Shown: positions 19,887 through 29,210, numbered from the stretch's first letter. The stretch is 64,000 nt of DNA from JAKAGZ01 sp963772675 (GCA_963772675.1 CAVYYF010000005.1:1054001-1118000), one strand, 5' to 3'. The notes: generated by a model from the letters alone, not told the origin. Numbers and translations: made by a program.

Positions 19887-20942
19887 ATGAAAAATGAAAT
19901 AAATGTGGGATTGTTAAGTTATGGAATGGCCGGGAATTATTTCCACGCACCTTTCATACACTTTACGGAAGGAATGAAATTAACTAAAGTGCTGGAGAGG
20001 CATTCTGATAATGCAGTAAGAGACTATCCTTATGTTCAGGTGGTCAGGAATTTAAGTGATATACTCGATGATGACCAAATCGATTTAGTGGTGATTGCCA
20101 CCCCGAATAAAACACATTTTGATTATGGGAAGCAGTCGATTCTGGCAGGCAAACATGTAGTAATGGAAAAGCCATTCACTCCAACTTCTGATGAAGCACA
20201 GGAATTAATTGAGCTTGCTCAAAAGCATGATAGAGTTATAAGTCCATTCCAGAACCGGAGATTGGATAGTGATTTCCTGACCTTAAATAAGTTATTGGAA
20301 GATAAAAGATTAGGAGAATTGATAGAATTTGAATCTCATTTCGATAGGTTCAGAAATTATTTGAGACCTGATACGTGGAAAGAAGAACCCGGTGCCGGAA
20401 GTGGAGTGCTTTATGATCTGGGTACGCACCTTATCGATCAAACCCTGATTTTATTTGGCTTGCCTGAAATGATAACCGCCGATATCAGAATTCAGCGCGA
20501 TTATTCTTTGACAGATGATTATTTTGAACTCATACTTCATTATGGCAGACTGAAAGTAACTTTAAAAGCAGGTACACTCGTGATGGAAGATAGTCCGCGA
20601 TTTATCCTGCACGGAACGGAAGGCTCTTTTGTTAAATATGGAGTTGATCCACAGGAGGAAGATGCAAAGCAGGGGCAAAAACCTTCTGAAAAAAACTGGG
20701 GTGTAGAACCTGAAAACTTGTGGGGGACATTATATACTGAAAAAGATGGAAAAATAATCGAAGAAAAAATTAAATCATTTGCAGGATGTTACCAGAACTA
20801 TTACGGTAACATTCGCGATGTTATAAATAACAAAACAGAACTTTTAGTTAAACCTGAAGAAGCCAGAAATACAATCCGGGTTATTGAGTTAGCCTACTTA
20901 AGTAATAAAGAAAAACGTACGGTAGATTTTTTAATTAAATAA
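19887..20942 (+). CDS. Gfo/Idh/MocA family oxidoreductase
   Basis: A 351-residue NAD(P)-dependent sugar-type dehydrogenase. The Rossmann glycine loop is GLLSYGMAGNYFHAPF at 8-23, a slight variant of GxGxxG. ATPNKTH at 71-77 and the family catalytic/binding EKPFT at 94-98 follow; DLGTHLIDQ (about 178-186) holds the HL(I)D catalytic segment. The substrate cannot be read. Its ATG has no strong Shine-Dalgarno. It stands 29 bases before the beta-lactamase-like gene. Confidence 0.88.
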   Translation: MKNEINVGLLSYGMAGNYFHAPFIHFTEGMKLTKVLERHSDNAVRDYPYVQVVRNLSDILDDDQIDLVVIATPNKTHFDYGKQSILAGKHVVMEKPFTPTSDEAQELIELAQKHDRVISPFQNRRLDSDFLTLNKLLEDKRLGELIEFESHFDRFRNYLRPDTWKEEPGAGSGVLYDLGTHLIDQTLILFGLPEMITADIRIQRDYSLTDDYFELILHYGRLKVTLKAGTLVMEDSPRFILHGTEGSFVKYGVDPQEEDAKQGQKPSEKNWGVEPENLWGTLYTEKDGKIIEEKIKSFAGCYQNYYGNIRDVINNKTELLVKPEEARNTIRVIELAYLSNKEKRTVDFLIK

Positions 20943-20971
20943 ATAACATTTTCTTAAACTGGAATAAACCT

Positions 20972-22540
20972 ATGAAGCTTAAATACTTTTTTAACCTGCT
21001 TGTTTTTTTATTTCTAATTATAACACCGAGCTCCTTTCCCCAGGATAAATTAGGGAAAGATATTGATGATTATGTGCCAAAAGTTTTAAAGGAATTTGAA
21101 GTTCCCGGAATTGCGGTTGGAGTGATAAAGGATGGAAAGTTAATTTTTGCAAAAGGCTACGGTGTAAAAAACATAAACACAAATGAACCTGTTGATGCAA
21201 ATACATTATTTCAGGTTGCATCGAACTCAAAGGCCTTTACATCAGCATGTCTTGCTATTCTTGTTGATGAAGGCAAACTGAACTGGAATGACAGGGTAAT
21301 TGATAAACTTCCCGGCTTTAAAATGTCAGATCCTTACGTAACAAATGAAATGAGAGTTCAGGATCTTCTTTGTCACAGGAGCGGGTTAAGTCTTGGAGCC
21401 GGAGACTTGATGTTTTTCCCTCCAACTGATTTTACAAGGGACCAGATATTGTACAAGTTAAGAAATGTTAAACTTTCCACGAGCTTTAGAAGCGCTTATG
21501 CATATGATAATATTTTATACCCTGTAGCCGGTGAATTGATCAAGGCAGTTTCCGGTTTAAGCTGGGAGGAATTTGTTCAAAAAAATATTTTTGATTCGCT
21601 GGGGATGACACATTCTCACACCGGAGTCAAACAATTAATGAAAACAGATGATTACGCGACTCCGCATACTCTTGTTGATGGAAAACTGACAACCGTAAAA
21701 ATGGCTGTGTGGGATAATGTTGCACCTGCCGGCGGAATTATCACTTCTGTTAATGATATTTCCAAATGGATTATTACTCAGCTTGATTCCGGAAGAATAG
21801 GTGACGGCGATAAAAGACTTTTTGATAAAAAGGAAACGGTACAAATGTGGATGCCCCATATTAATATTCCTGTAAGAACACCTCCTCCCGGAATGTCTGC
21901 TTTGAAATCTAATTTTGCCGCGTATGGACTCGGCTGGTTTATAAGGGAATACCGTGGAGAAAAGATTGTTTACCATTCCGGCGGCCTGCCCGGATTTGTT
22001 ACGCTCGTTACAATGATACCTGACAAAAAGATAGGCGTGATTGTTTTTACAAACCAGGAATCCGGAGCAGCGTTTTATTCAGTCACTTATCATATCCTCG
22101 ATGAATTGTTTGGTGCTAATGATACTGACTGGCTTGCTAAGTTTAGTGAACTCGTGAGTAAGGCGAAAAACAAAGCTAATGAAAAAGTGGCCGAGATGGA
22201 TTCTCTAAGAAATAAAGATTCTAAGCCTAGTCTGCCGCTAGGAAAATATGCCGGTAAGTACAAAGACAAATGGTACGGAACTGTTACGGTTAAATATGAA
22301 GATGGGAAATTGCATATGCAGTTTGATCATACTCCTGATTTGAACGGCGTACTGGAACACTGGCAATATGATACATTCGTAGCAAGATGGAATGACCGAA
22401 CTCTGCACGGAGATGCATTTGTTACTTTTTCATTGAATCCGGATGGCTCTGTTGCTGAGATTAAAATGGAAAAATTCAGGCCTGACACTGACTTCAGCTT
22501 TGATTTTCAGGATCTCGATTTGAAACCGGTTAAAGACTAA
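20972..22540 (+). CDS. Serine hydrolase of the class C beta-lactamase family with C-terminal beta domain
   Basis: A 522-residue exported esterase/peptidase-like protein. A signal peptide covers residues 1-24. Catalytic motifs of the class C fold: SNSK at 84-87 (S-x-x-K), YAYDN near 175-179 (Y-x-N) and HSGG near 336-339 (the K/H-S-G box). The C-terminal 120 residues (GKYAGKYKDKWYGTVTVKYEDG...) form the beta-barrel extension often called DUF3471. Such proteins act on D-amino esters, lipids or peptides; the substrate is unknown and antibiotic resistance is not implied. Confidence 0.85.
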   Translation: MKLKYFFNLLVFLFLIITPSSFPQDKLGKDIDDYVPKVLKEFEVPGIAVGVIKDGKLIFAKGYGVKNINTNEPVDANTLFQVASNSKAFTSACLAILVDEGKLNWNDRVIDKLPGFKMSDPYVTNEMRVQDLLCHRSGLSLGAGDLMFFPPTDFTRDQILYKLRNVKLSTSFRSAYAYDNILYPVAGELIKAVSGLSWEEFVQKNIFDSLGMTHSHTGVKQLMKTDDYATPHTLVDGKLTTVKMAVWDNVAPAGGIITSVNDISKWIITQLDSGRIGDGDKRLFDKKETVQMWMPHINIPVRTPPPGMSALKSNFAAYGLGWFIREYRGEKIVYHSGGLPGFVTLVTMIPDKKIGVIVFTNQESGAAFYSVTYHILDELFGANDTDWLAKFSELVSKAKNKANEKVAEMDSLRNKDSKPSLPLGKYAGKYKDKWYGTVTVKYEDGKLHMQFDHTPDLNGVLEHWQYDTFVARWNDRTLHGDAFVTFSLNPDGSVAEIKMEKFRPDTDFSFDFQDLDLKPVKD

Positions 22541-22554
22541 AATTATTTTATCTG

Positions 22555-23295
22555 ATGACTTTCAAAGATCATTTTACAAAGCAGGCAGAAAGCTATGCCA
22601 GATTCCGTCCGGATTACCCGGATGAATTATTTGAGTTTCTCGCTTCGGTTTCCCCTTCAAATGAATTTGCGTGGGATTGTGCAACTGGGAACGGGCAGGC
22701 GGCAAACGGACTTGCAAAATATTTTGATATGGTAATTGCAAGCGATGCCAGTGAAAAACAGGTTCAAAACGCATATAAAAATGAAAAGATTACTTATAAA
22801 GTTTTTCCTGCAGAAAAAGCTGATATTGAATCTTCTACAGTTGATTTGATAACTGTTGCACAAGCTCTTCACTGGTTTAATTTTGAAAAGTTTTATTCAG
22901 AAGTAAGAAGAGTTCTGAAAAAGAATGGTATAATAGCAGTCTGGATGTATGACCTTGTAAATATTTCTCCTGAGATTGATCTTATTACTAAAAAATTTGA
23001 TGATGTGATACTTAGAAATTACTGGCCTCCTGAACGGCAGTTGTTTTATGAAGGATACAGAACAATTCCTTTCCCGTTTGAATTGGTAAAAACACCTGGA
23101 ATTAAAATGGCCACAGATTGGACGCTTGAAAATTTTACTGGCTTTCTGAGTACGTGGTCTGCTGTTCAAAAATATAAAGAAAGAGAAAATTCTGATCCCC
23201 TGGATTTGATAATGAATGATCTTCAAAAAGCCTGGGGTGAAGAAAAAATCAGAAAAGCCAAATGGGATTTAATTTTAAAAGTAGGTAAAGTTTAA
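22555..23295 (+). CDS. Class I SAM-dependent methyltransferase
   Basis: A 246-residue soluble enzyme. Motif I appears as WDCATGNGQAA at 40-50, the SAM-ribose acidic residue follows in IASDASEKQV, and motif DLITVAQALHWFN (about 98-110) is the post-II/motif IV region typical of the trans-aconitate-methyltransferase-like group. RVLKKNGIIAVWMYD follows. The start lies 14 bases after the hydrolase stop and the cupin gene begins 15 bases after its stop, so the three may share a transcript. The methyl acceptor is unknown. Confidence 0.84.
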   Translation: MTFKDHFTKQAESYARFRPDYPDELFEFLASVSPSNEFAWDCATGNGQAANGLAKYFDMVIASDASEKQVQNAYKNEKITYKVFPAEKADIESSTVDLITVAQALHWFNFEKFYSEVRRVLKKNGIIAVWMYDLVNISPEIDLITKKFDDVILRNYWPPERQLFYEGYRTIPFPFELVKTPGIKMATDWTLENFTGFLSTWSAVQKYKERENSDPLDLIMNDLQKAWGEEKIRKAKWDLILKVGKV

Positions 23296-23310
23296 TAAAG
23301 TGAGGATAAT

Positions 23311-23673
23311 ATGCCTGTTAAAATAACATCACCTTCTATAATTACTGCTGCCGGAAACAAACCTAAAAAAATTGAAGAGTTCTTTGGCAGAGTAAATTCA
23401 AAAACAAATTCGGTAAGCATCGCAAGAATGACAAGTCCTTCCGGCTGGGTTGAGCCGGGGCAAAAGCCTGAGTTTGATGAATACACAGTTGTTTTAAAAG
23501 GACAACTAAAAGTTAAAACGGAAAAAGAGACATTAGAAATAAATGCGGGCGAAGCTATAATAGCACAGAAAGGGGAGTGGATTCAGTACAGTACTCCGGG
23601 ACCTGAGGGCGCAGAGTATATTGCTGTTTGTCTGCCGGCGTTTTCTCCTGATACGGTTCACAGGGACGAATAG
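23311..23673 (+). CDS. Small cupin-domain protein
   Basis: A 120-residue single cupin. The barrel core is DEYTVVLKGQLKVKTEKETLEINAGEAIIAQKGEWIQYSTP. The first metal motif is weak: no His pair precedes the E of EFDEYTV, so metal binding is doubtful. No signal peptide. The gene ends ten bases before a clear terminator. Confidence 0.78.
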   Translation: MPVKITSPSIITAAGNKPKKIEEFFGRVNSKTNSVSIARMTSPSGWVEPGQKPEFDEYTVVLKGQLKVKTEKETLEINAGEAIIAQKGEWIQYSTPGPEGAEYIAVCLPAFSPDTVHRDE

Positions 23674-23683
23674 AATAATTAAA

Positions 23684-23714
23684 AAAGGCTGCCCCTGCAA
23701 ACCAGGCAGCCTTT
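23684..23714 (+). terminator. Rho-independent terminator
   Basis: Perfect ten-base stem AAAGGCTGCC (23684-23693) with GGCAGCCTTT (23705-23714), 11-base loop, then AATTTAG. It closes the + strand unit that ends with the cupin gene; the A-tract before it may also let it serve the - strand. Confidence 0.85.
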
Positions 23715-23822
23715 AATTTAGTGGGTTCATTTTCGAGCCGTTTAATTATTTAAAATGCTTATCTGTAATTCTGATTATACTCCCGGTATAAAATGTCACT
23801 GAATTTACTGAACCTTTTACTA

Positions 23823-24188
23823 TCATCGTATCCTTGCTGCATATCCTAAAATCATTGCGCCACGATCACTCTTTAGTTGATACAATGCTAGGGCAGCTAC
23901 AATTCTTGCTTCATCTGTTTCTTCGCTTTTCATAATTTTCAGTAGCGGGATAATTGTTTCCGAAGCATCATCTGCTGCGATGAAGTCACAACAAAGCAGT
24001 TGACCTAAAACATAAGCAGAGCTGACCCTGATTCCATAGTTATCGGATGTTAGTCCGACTTTCAGGTTTTCCACAATTGCTTCTTTGTCATAAGTTTTCT
24101 CAACCCCATTTTTCTTCACTCCAGCGAATACATTAGTTGAGACGAGTAGGAGAGTGATGGCGACAAAAGACAAAATGTACTTTTTCAT
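23823..24188 (-). CDS. Exported HEAT-repeat-like small protein
   Basis: A 121-residue protein with a clear signal peptide (MKKYILSFVAITLLLVSTNVFAG, cleavage near residue 22). The mature part has two helical-pair units, NYGIRVSSAYVLGQL and DEARIVAALALYQL, which look like HEAT/armadillo repeats. ATG at 24188 is preceded on the - strand by AGGAGG about six bases away. No partner is adjacent. It marks the left flank of the accessory region. Confidence 0.65.
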   Translation of the reverse strand: MKKYILSFVAITLLLVSTNVFAGVKKNGVEKTYDKEAIVENLKVGLTSDNYGIRVSSAYVLGQLLCCDFIAADDASETIIPLLKIMKSEETDEARIVAALALYQLKSDRGAMILGYAARIR

Positions 24189-24643
24189 AGCATCCTCCTG
24201 ATATTATTTTGAACCCGGGTGAATTATAAATTATTTTTATTCCTAAGTATACCGATAACGTACAGAAGGTTTTTTTTAGTGATGAGGATTATTGGAAATG
24301 ATACGGACGGAATTATGAATTAACCGGGAAACACGTATGAAATTACTTTTAAATAGAACCGGCTGTTGAAAAAATAATAATTGAAATTATGCCCGTCATT
24401 TATTATGTTATTTGCCGGGTAATAAGGGCCCTCCAAATGACATTTCCTGTAAGGGGAGCTGCCCAAGCATAAAACGATTAAAACAATTATGACTGTATGC
24501 ACACTTAGCAAATTTAGGAGCTGGTGAACGGAGTCCGTTAGACGGATAGGGTAAATTTTTATTAGGCGGAAAGACAAATCGTTCTAACGCGCTAAACGCA
24601 CGGGAGTATAATCCGCTCAATTAATAGTTATGCCTCTAAAAAA
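24189..24643. other. Intergenic region holding the left boundary of the attC array
   Basis: No integrase or other convincing gene. Fragments resembling attC ends occur: GCATAAAAC at 24467-24475, GTTAGACGG beginning at 24538, TCTAAC at 24583-24588, and finally GTTATGCCTC at 24627-24636, which I take as the core site where the first cassette begins. The exact inverse GAGGCATAAC is found at the end of the first cassette (26186-26195). Confidence 0.5.
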
Positions 24644-26194
24644 ATGAGTGACACAAAGAAGAAAATATTAAAAGGTTACAAGCAAATAGGGAAAAGATTT
24701 ATCCCGCCAATGATGACTCTTGGTGTATTTAATGAGGTATCTTGGATTAATGAAATCTTACCAGAACTTATTTGGTTTGGCTTTCTAAATGAGAAATTTG
24801 GTGTTCGCAAGGGAATTGATTTGGGATGTAAAATTTCAAAAGAAGCTGCTGAGATATTCGATAAAAAAGAACCAAATAATTTTTCGTTTTTATCATCATA
24901 TAAATTTTTAAGCGAAGCACAAAAAAATGATGTCATTGAATCCTTAGCTAAAAATAATATTCTTGAATCTTTGCGCTATGGATTAAATACTTTTTATGAT
25001 TTATTCCCAAACTTTCCTCTAAAATTTTTATTTAGTGAATCCCCTCGTAAAGTAACCGAATATGATATCTCCGACTTTAAAGAATTTATAGCCCCATATT
25101 TTGATAGACGAAATAAACCTGCAATGTTAATACAAGCTAACGCCGAATATATCCTTGCAATTTGCGGTCGGGTTTTCTATTCTGAACAAGTTGGTGCACC
25201 AGACTTGGAATTAATAGTAAAACGATTTGGTTCAGATGAAGAAAAAAAAGCTAGTTCACATGTTAGAGCATATGTTAATTTTTATTATGGTAGTCAGAAG
25301 GAATTATTAACTAATCAGTGGTCAAAATATTTTTGGGATAGGTGTTTTCAAATGGAACCTTTAATTCTAGAGTTACCTGTGCTAAATGAAGAAGAATTGA
25401 ATGAATTAGGAGATTTCGAGCAATCTCTTATTAAATACATGCACTTGCTTGATTGTGGTTACATTGAAAGATTTAATAAGATTCCAAAAGATTTATCTAA
25501 ATCTGAGAATTTCGAAATAATTTGTGCATTACTAACTCGTCAAGTATCTATTGGGAAAAGACTCGCTAGAAATCCTGATATATTGGATTATCATGTCGGA
25601 ACAATTCTGTTACGTGCTTTAATTGATAATCATATAACAATAGCATGGATTTTAAAAGATTATGAAGACAGAATTAGAAAATACATACTTTATGGCTTAG
25701 GACAAGAAAAACTCTATCTAGAACATCTTGAAAATGTTAAAGATGAAGATGATGACAACAAAGATGTTTCAAAAATTATTGATGCGAATGAAAATTGGAT
25801 TAATGGTCAACGTTATTCTTTTTTAACAGAGATAAATGTTGGTAGTTGGTCTGGATTATCAACTCGAGAAATGGCAGAACAAGCTGATTGTTCAGACTTA
25901 TATAAATTTGCATATACCCCGTTTAGTGCAAGCACTCATAGTATGTGGAACCACGTAGGCAAGTATAACGTCACCTATTCAGATAATCCATTACACAAAT
26001 ATTGTTTGATTCCACATGATTATGAAATGGAACCTCGAGTTGACATATTACTAAATTCTGCAAAATATATTCATAAATCTTTTAGTGCTTTTGATGAACA
26101 TTTTAAAATAACCTGTGAAACACAGAGCCCTTACAATTATTGGTTAGAAAAAATAAAATCAAAAACTGTTAATAATTCACATGATGAGGCATAA
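24644..26194 (+). CDS. DUF5677-like protein in the first cassette
   Basis: A 516-residue soluble, mostly helical protein. The C-terminal half (about residues 290-490) has the pattern I associate with DUF5677: LLTRQVSIGKRLARN, LLRALIDNHITIAWIL, Y..LGQEKLYLEHL, a helix with W-x-N-G-x-R-Y and a final YTPFSASTHSMWNHVG segment. The N-terminal half I do not recognise. Its stop TAA lies inside the attC inverse core at 26189-26195, the usual cassette layout. Function is unknown; genes of this kind in cassettes are candidates for phage defence, but nothing in the sequence proves it. Confidence 0.6.
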   Translation: MSDTKKKILKGYKQIGKRFIPPMMTLGVFNEVSWINEILPELIWFGFLNEKFGVRKGIDLGCKISKEAAEIFDKKEPNNFSFLSSYKFLSEAQKNDVIESLAKNNILESLRYGLNTFYDLFPNFPLKFLFSESPRKVTEYDISDFKEFIAPYFDRRNKPAMLIQANAEYILAICGRVFYSEQVGAPDLELIVKRFGSDEEKKASSHVRAYVNFYYGSQKELLTNQWSKYFWDRCFQMEPLILELPVLNEEELNELGDFEQSLIKYMHLLDCGYIERFNKIPKDLSKSENFEIICALLTRQVSIGKRLARNPDILDYHVGTILLRALIDNHITIAWILKDYEDRIRKYILYGLGQEKLYLEHLENVKDEDDDNKDVSKIIDANENWINGQRYSFLTEINVGSWSGLSTREMAEQADCSDLYKFAYTPFSASTHSMWNHVGKYNVTYSDNPLHKYCLIPHDYEMEPRVDILLNSAKYIHKSFSAFDEHFKITCETQSPYNYWLEKIKSKTVNNSHDEA

Positions 26195-26375
26195 CCAGTT
26201 CTTCAAGCCGACCGCTTTAAATTGTTCGGCATTTTTGTGGTTTTATAGTTGCCTTGTAATAGTAAGTTACTCTTTAAGCTTAGTGAACAAAATAAATTAA
26301 TAAATAAATATCGATGTTGCTTTTCAAAGCTGCATCCCTATTTTGGGCGGCGGCTTAAAAACAACACCGTTATGC
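26189..26375 (+). other. attC: Integron attC site 1
   Basis: Left end GCATAAC (26189-26195) pairs exactly with right end GTTATGC (26369-26375). Inside, left AAGCCG-A-CCGC pairs with right GCGG-CGGCTT, leaving one unpaired A on the left. This extrahelical base after AAGCCG is the hallmark that orients single-strand recombination in known attC sites. Length is 187 bases, longer than the common 57-141. The middle shows no gene. Confidence 0.85.
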
Positions 26376-26399
26376 ACCCAATTTTGGTGGAGAAGAACA

Positions 26400-27663
26400 G
26401 TGAATATACTATTACGTTGTCTTCAATTTAACTCAACTGTAAGAATTACAATTATCTTACTTGCAGTCTTAATAACAAGTTGCAATAACGAAGAATCAAA
26501 AACTAAAAGATTCAGCTTTCCCCCTGAATGGGAACCACATGAAGCCATCTGGACAGATTTTGCGTCAGAGAGGAGCATAATACCCAATCAGCAAGCCAAA
26601 TTGAAAATTATAGCGACCCTTTCAAATTACGTAAAAACTGATGTGGTTTATGATAACGACTCACTTAAGGAATTTGCAGTAAACAACCTTTCATAAGTTG
26701 CAGGCAGACTTATCAAATATTAGTTTCATAAAAACGTCATCACCAATGAACTGGATTCGTGATCCGGGTCCGATATTCGTCACAGATGGTAACAAACTCA
26801 AAGTAGTTGATTTTAAATGGAGTTGCTATGGAAGAGCTTACAATTGTGAGAACGATTTTCGCGATAAAGTTAGTGGTGAACTGGCGAAAGGAATGAACGT
26901 AGCAATTGATACCATAGGATTATATATTGAAGGAGGGGGTATTGAGGTTAGTAATAATACAATAATAGCATATAAGGCTATGGCGCAACAGCGTAACTCT
27001 GACAAATCTCTGGAGGAAGTTACTAGTATATTATTAAATGCTTTCGGGAAAGAGCAAATAATCTGGTTAGACGATTTCCCTGTAATTGATAAGCCCTGGA
27101 ATAAGGCTGCAAACTATTTTGGCCAGGGTGCCAATGGCCACATCGATGTAACTACCCGGTTTTTGAATGACTCTACTATTTTAGCAACAATAATTGCTGA
27201 AGCCGATAAAGATAAATCAGAATTACTAAGAAAGGACTATCGGATTTTGAATGAAAACCTGAAAGAATTGAAGCAAGCTACAAGGCCCAATGGAAAGCCA
27301 TATCGGATAGTAACCGTAGAGGCTCCTGATTATTCACTTTTTGAGTACAAAACCACTATGTCAAATTCTTATCTAAATTATTTACCGGCGGAAACCAGAA
27401 GTAAATTTAATGTGGGAGATACTATAAAATATGTTCCGGTACTGGATTATGCTAACTTTCTAATCACTAACGGGGCTGTTTTGGTTTCCAGCTACTGGAA
27501 AGAGGGTATGCCGGAAGCTGAAAAACAAAAAGATGGGAAAATTCAAAAAATACTAAAAGAATATTTTCCCAATAGAGACATTATACCGCTCGATGTATTG
27601 CCAATAAACTGGGGAGGTGGAGGAATTCACTGTCGGACTCAACAACAACCAAAAATAAACTGA
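26400..27663 (+). pseudogene. Agmatine deiminase family lipoprotein, one frameshift
   Basis: Two frames together make one protein of the agmatine/peptidyl-arginine deiminase family. GTG 26400, with GGAG about eight bases upstream, gives a signal with lipobox LITSC; RFSFPPEWEPHEAIW follows. At 26689-26691 (TTT) the frame moves by +1 and the protein continues with MNWIRDPGPIFV and ends with GGGGIHCRTQQQP, which holds the catalytic Cys. All key motifs (W-x-R-D-x-G-P, GGG-H-C) remain. Removing one T restores a full reading frame of about 420 residues. A lipoprotein form is unusual for agmatine deiminase, so the natural substrate is uncertain. It could be a recent pseudogene or a sequence error. 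Confidence 0.75.
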
Positions 27664-27696
27664 ATACAACAATGTATATGCGGCATTAAAACGACC

Positions 27697-27719
27697 GCAT
27701 AAACTAAGTCGTTAGGAGC
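27697..27719 (+). other. Degenerate attC-like ends
   Basis: GCATAAAC (27697-27704) resembles the inverse of the second cassette's start (GTTATGC), and GTTAGGAGC at 27711-27719 fits an attC core. The stretch between them is far too short for a working site. A small hairpin ATGCGG/CCGCAT at 27678-27700 overlaps. I regard it as a possible deletion remnant. Confidence 0.25.
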
Positions 27720-27747
27720 TTAGCAAAAGAAATCAAATTTTAAAAAC

Positions 27748-27881
27748 GCTTATAACCAGTTGCTTAAGACCAGGGCGGGTAAGCTGTTTTCGCTTTCAGT
27801 ATCTATGAAATTATTAAGTTCAAATTACCGTATTGGCATTTTTGTTTTGTGCAGCGGGTTAGATGCAACGTAGTTATAAGC
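27748..27881 (+). other. attC: Integron attC site 2
   Basis: Outer arms GCTTATAAC (27748-27756) and GTTATAAGC (27873-27881) are perfect nine-base inverse complements carrying the RYYYAAC/GTTRRRY core. Inner arms: GTTGC pairs with GCAAC, then left TTAAGACC pairs with right GGGTTAG with one extra base on the left. Length 134 bases, within the normal range. It follows the deiminase cassette and precedes the PEP-mutase-like cassette. Confidence 0.85.
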
Positions 27882-28065
27882 TTAGTATCCAGGCAAGTAT
27901 TATCAAAATAAAATAGATTTATTATAATTACTTTAAATATTTCTGTTATATTTTAAGAGTTGATGGGTCATAATAGTTCCAGGACAAATAATTATTTGCA
28001 AACGTTAGTGGTTTTCAATGTGAAGTCAGATGTATTTTTATTAAAAATTAAAAAAGGACTATTTT

Positions 28066-28935
28066 ATGGTTTCAAGTATTCAAAAAGAAAAAGCCGAACT
28101 GTTCTTGAAATTTCATGAAGACAAAGAAATTCTGGTTCTGTTAAACTCGTGGGACATCGGAAGCTCTAAATTAATAGAAGCAAGCGGCTATAGAGCAATC
28201 GCTACAACAAGTATGGGAATTGCTGCCTCTTTGGGGTATCCTGACTGCCAGGTAATACAATTGTCAGAAATGATTGAAGCTATAACTGGAATTGTAAATG
28301 GAGTGCAAGCCCCGGTAACTGTGGATATAGAAGCCGGGTATGGAAATAATTTAAATGAAATAATTGATTCTGTTAAAAAGATAATTGCAACAGGAATTGT
28401 AGGAATAAACATTGAGGACAGTATTGATTTAAATCCAACATTAATTGACGAGATGGAATTTTGTGAAAGAATATCAGCCATTCGTGCATTATCAGATTCA
28501 CTGGGCTTTCATTTAGTAATCAATGCAAGAACGGATTCATTTTATACTTCGTCAGGTTCGCCCCAAGAAAAATTATCTGAATCAATTAAGCGTGGCAATA
28601 AATACCGGGAAGCCGGTGCCGACTGCATATTTGTACAACCTGTATGGGAAAAAGAAACAATTTCAACTTTGGTTAAAGAAATCAATGCTCCAATTAATAT
28701 TCTTTCAAACCCTACCATTGGGGCAGGAGTAACCCCGTCCATAAGTGAGCTGCAGGATTTAGGTGTTGCCCGCGTAAGTCTTGGTTCAAGTTTGATGAAA
28801 GCTACTTTAGCTTTAATTAAAAAAGTTGCCGACGAACTCTCTGAAAAAGGGACTTACAATATTTTGTTAGATACATTAACACCGTTTCCGGATGCAGCAA
28901 TGGCCTATAAAATGGTAATAGGGTTGAATAAATGA
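28066..28935 (+). CDS. Isocitrate lyase/PEP mutase superfamily enzyme
   Basis: A 289-residue soluble protein of the PEP mutase/isocitrate lyase superfamily, whose members break or make C-C or C-P bonds beside a carboxylate using Mg. It shows NSWDIGSSKLIEASGYRAIATTS at the N-terminus, the metal-binding DIEAGYG at 87-93 and NIEDS at 115-119, then ARTDSF near 152-157. The KKCG[HC] loop of true isocitrate lyase is missing, so it belongs to the oxaloacetate-decarboxylase/2-methylisocitrate-lyase-like group; the exact substrate is open. It is the only gene of the third cassette, starting about 190 bases after attC2. Confidence 0.85.
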   Translation: MVSSIQKEKAELFLKFHEDKEILVLLNSWDIGSSKLIEASGYRAIATTSMGIAASLGYPDCQVIQLSEMIEAITGIVNGVQAPVTVDIEAGYGNNLNEIIDSVKKIIATGIVGINIEDSIDLNPTLIDEMEFCERISAIRALSDSLGFHLVINARTDSFYTSSGSPQEKLSESIKRGNKYREAGADCIFVQPVWEKETISTLVKEINAPINILSNPTIGAGVTPSISELQDLGVARVSLGSSLMKATLALIKKVADELSEKGTYNILLDTLTPFPDAAMAYKMVIGLNK

Positions 28936-28949
28936 ACTACTATAAAAGC

Positions 28950-29210
28950 GCTTAAAACAAGTGCTTTAATCCGATAGCCCCGCAAAGCGGGGCAAGCTGT
29001 TTTTGCATTCGTTTTTTTTTATAATTTTAATATTGGTTGCTTCGTTTTGGCAAACTTATTTAAAGTGTTCATTCTAAATTAATCTACTTGAAAACTGCGC
29101 TTGCGAAGAAAGATAAGCATCCCGCCACGGCGGGACATAACAATCGGCGTTTCGGTTCTATTCGTCCCGTTAGTTCGGGGCGGCGGGTTAGCCGCAACTC
29201 TGTTAGGGGC
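28950..29210 (+). other. attC: Integron attC site 3, unusually long
   Basis: Left end GCTTAAAAC (28950-28958) nearly matches the inverse of this cassette's own start (GTTATAAGC at 27873). Right end GTTAGGGGC (29202-29210) carries the start of the next cassette, whose tail again reads GCCCCTAAC at 30011-30019. Inner arm TTTAATCCGATAGCCCCG pairs with CGGGGCGGCGGGTTAG with one extra base on the left. The loop contains two more hairpins, GCCCCGC/GCGGGGC at 28977-28993 and CCCGCC/GGCGGG near 29131-29144. At 261 bases it exceeds known typical lengths. Confidence 0.7.

Noticed and set aside
20972..22540. Calling this gene a beta-lactamase resistance determinant
   Set aside because: The class C fold is shared by many esterases and peptidases; no resistance context.
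24320..24577. - strand frame in the left boundary of the array
   Set aside because: No signal, domain or start signal; composition fits noncoding DNA.
26249..26431. Short frame inside attC1 and its flank
   Set aside because: Lies across the palindromic attC arms, no motif, no ribosome-binding site.
28066..28935. Calling this gene isocitrate lyase (aceA)
   Set aside because: The KKCG[HC] catalytic loop and the usual length of about 430 residues are missing.
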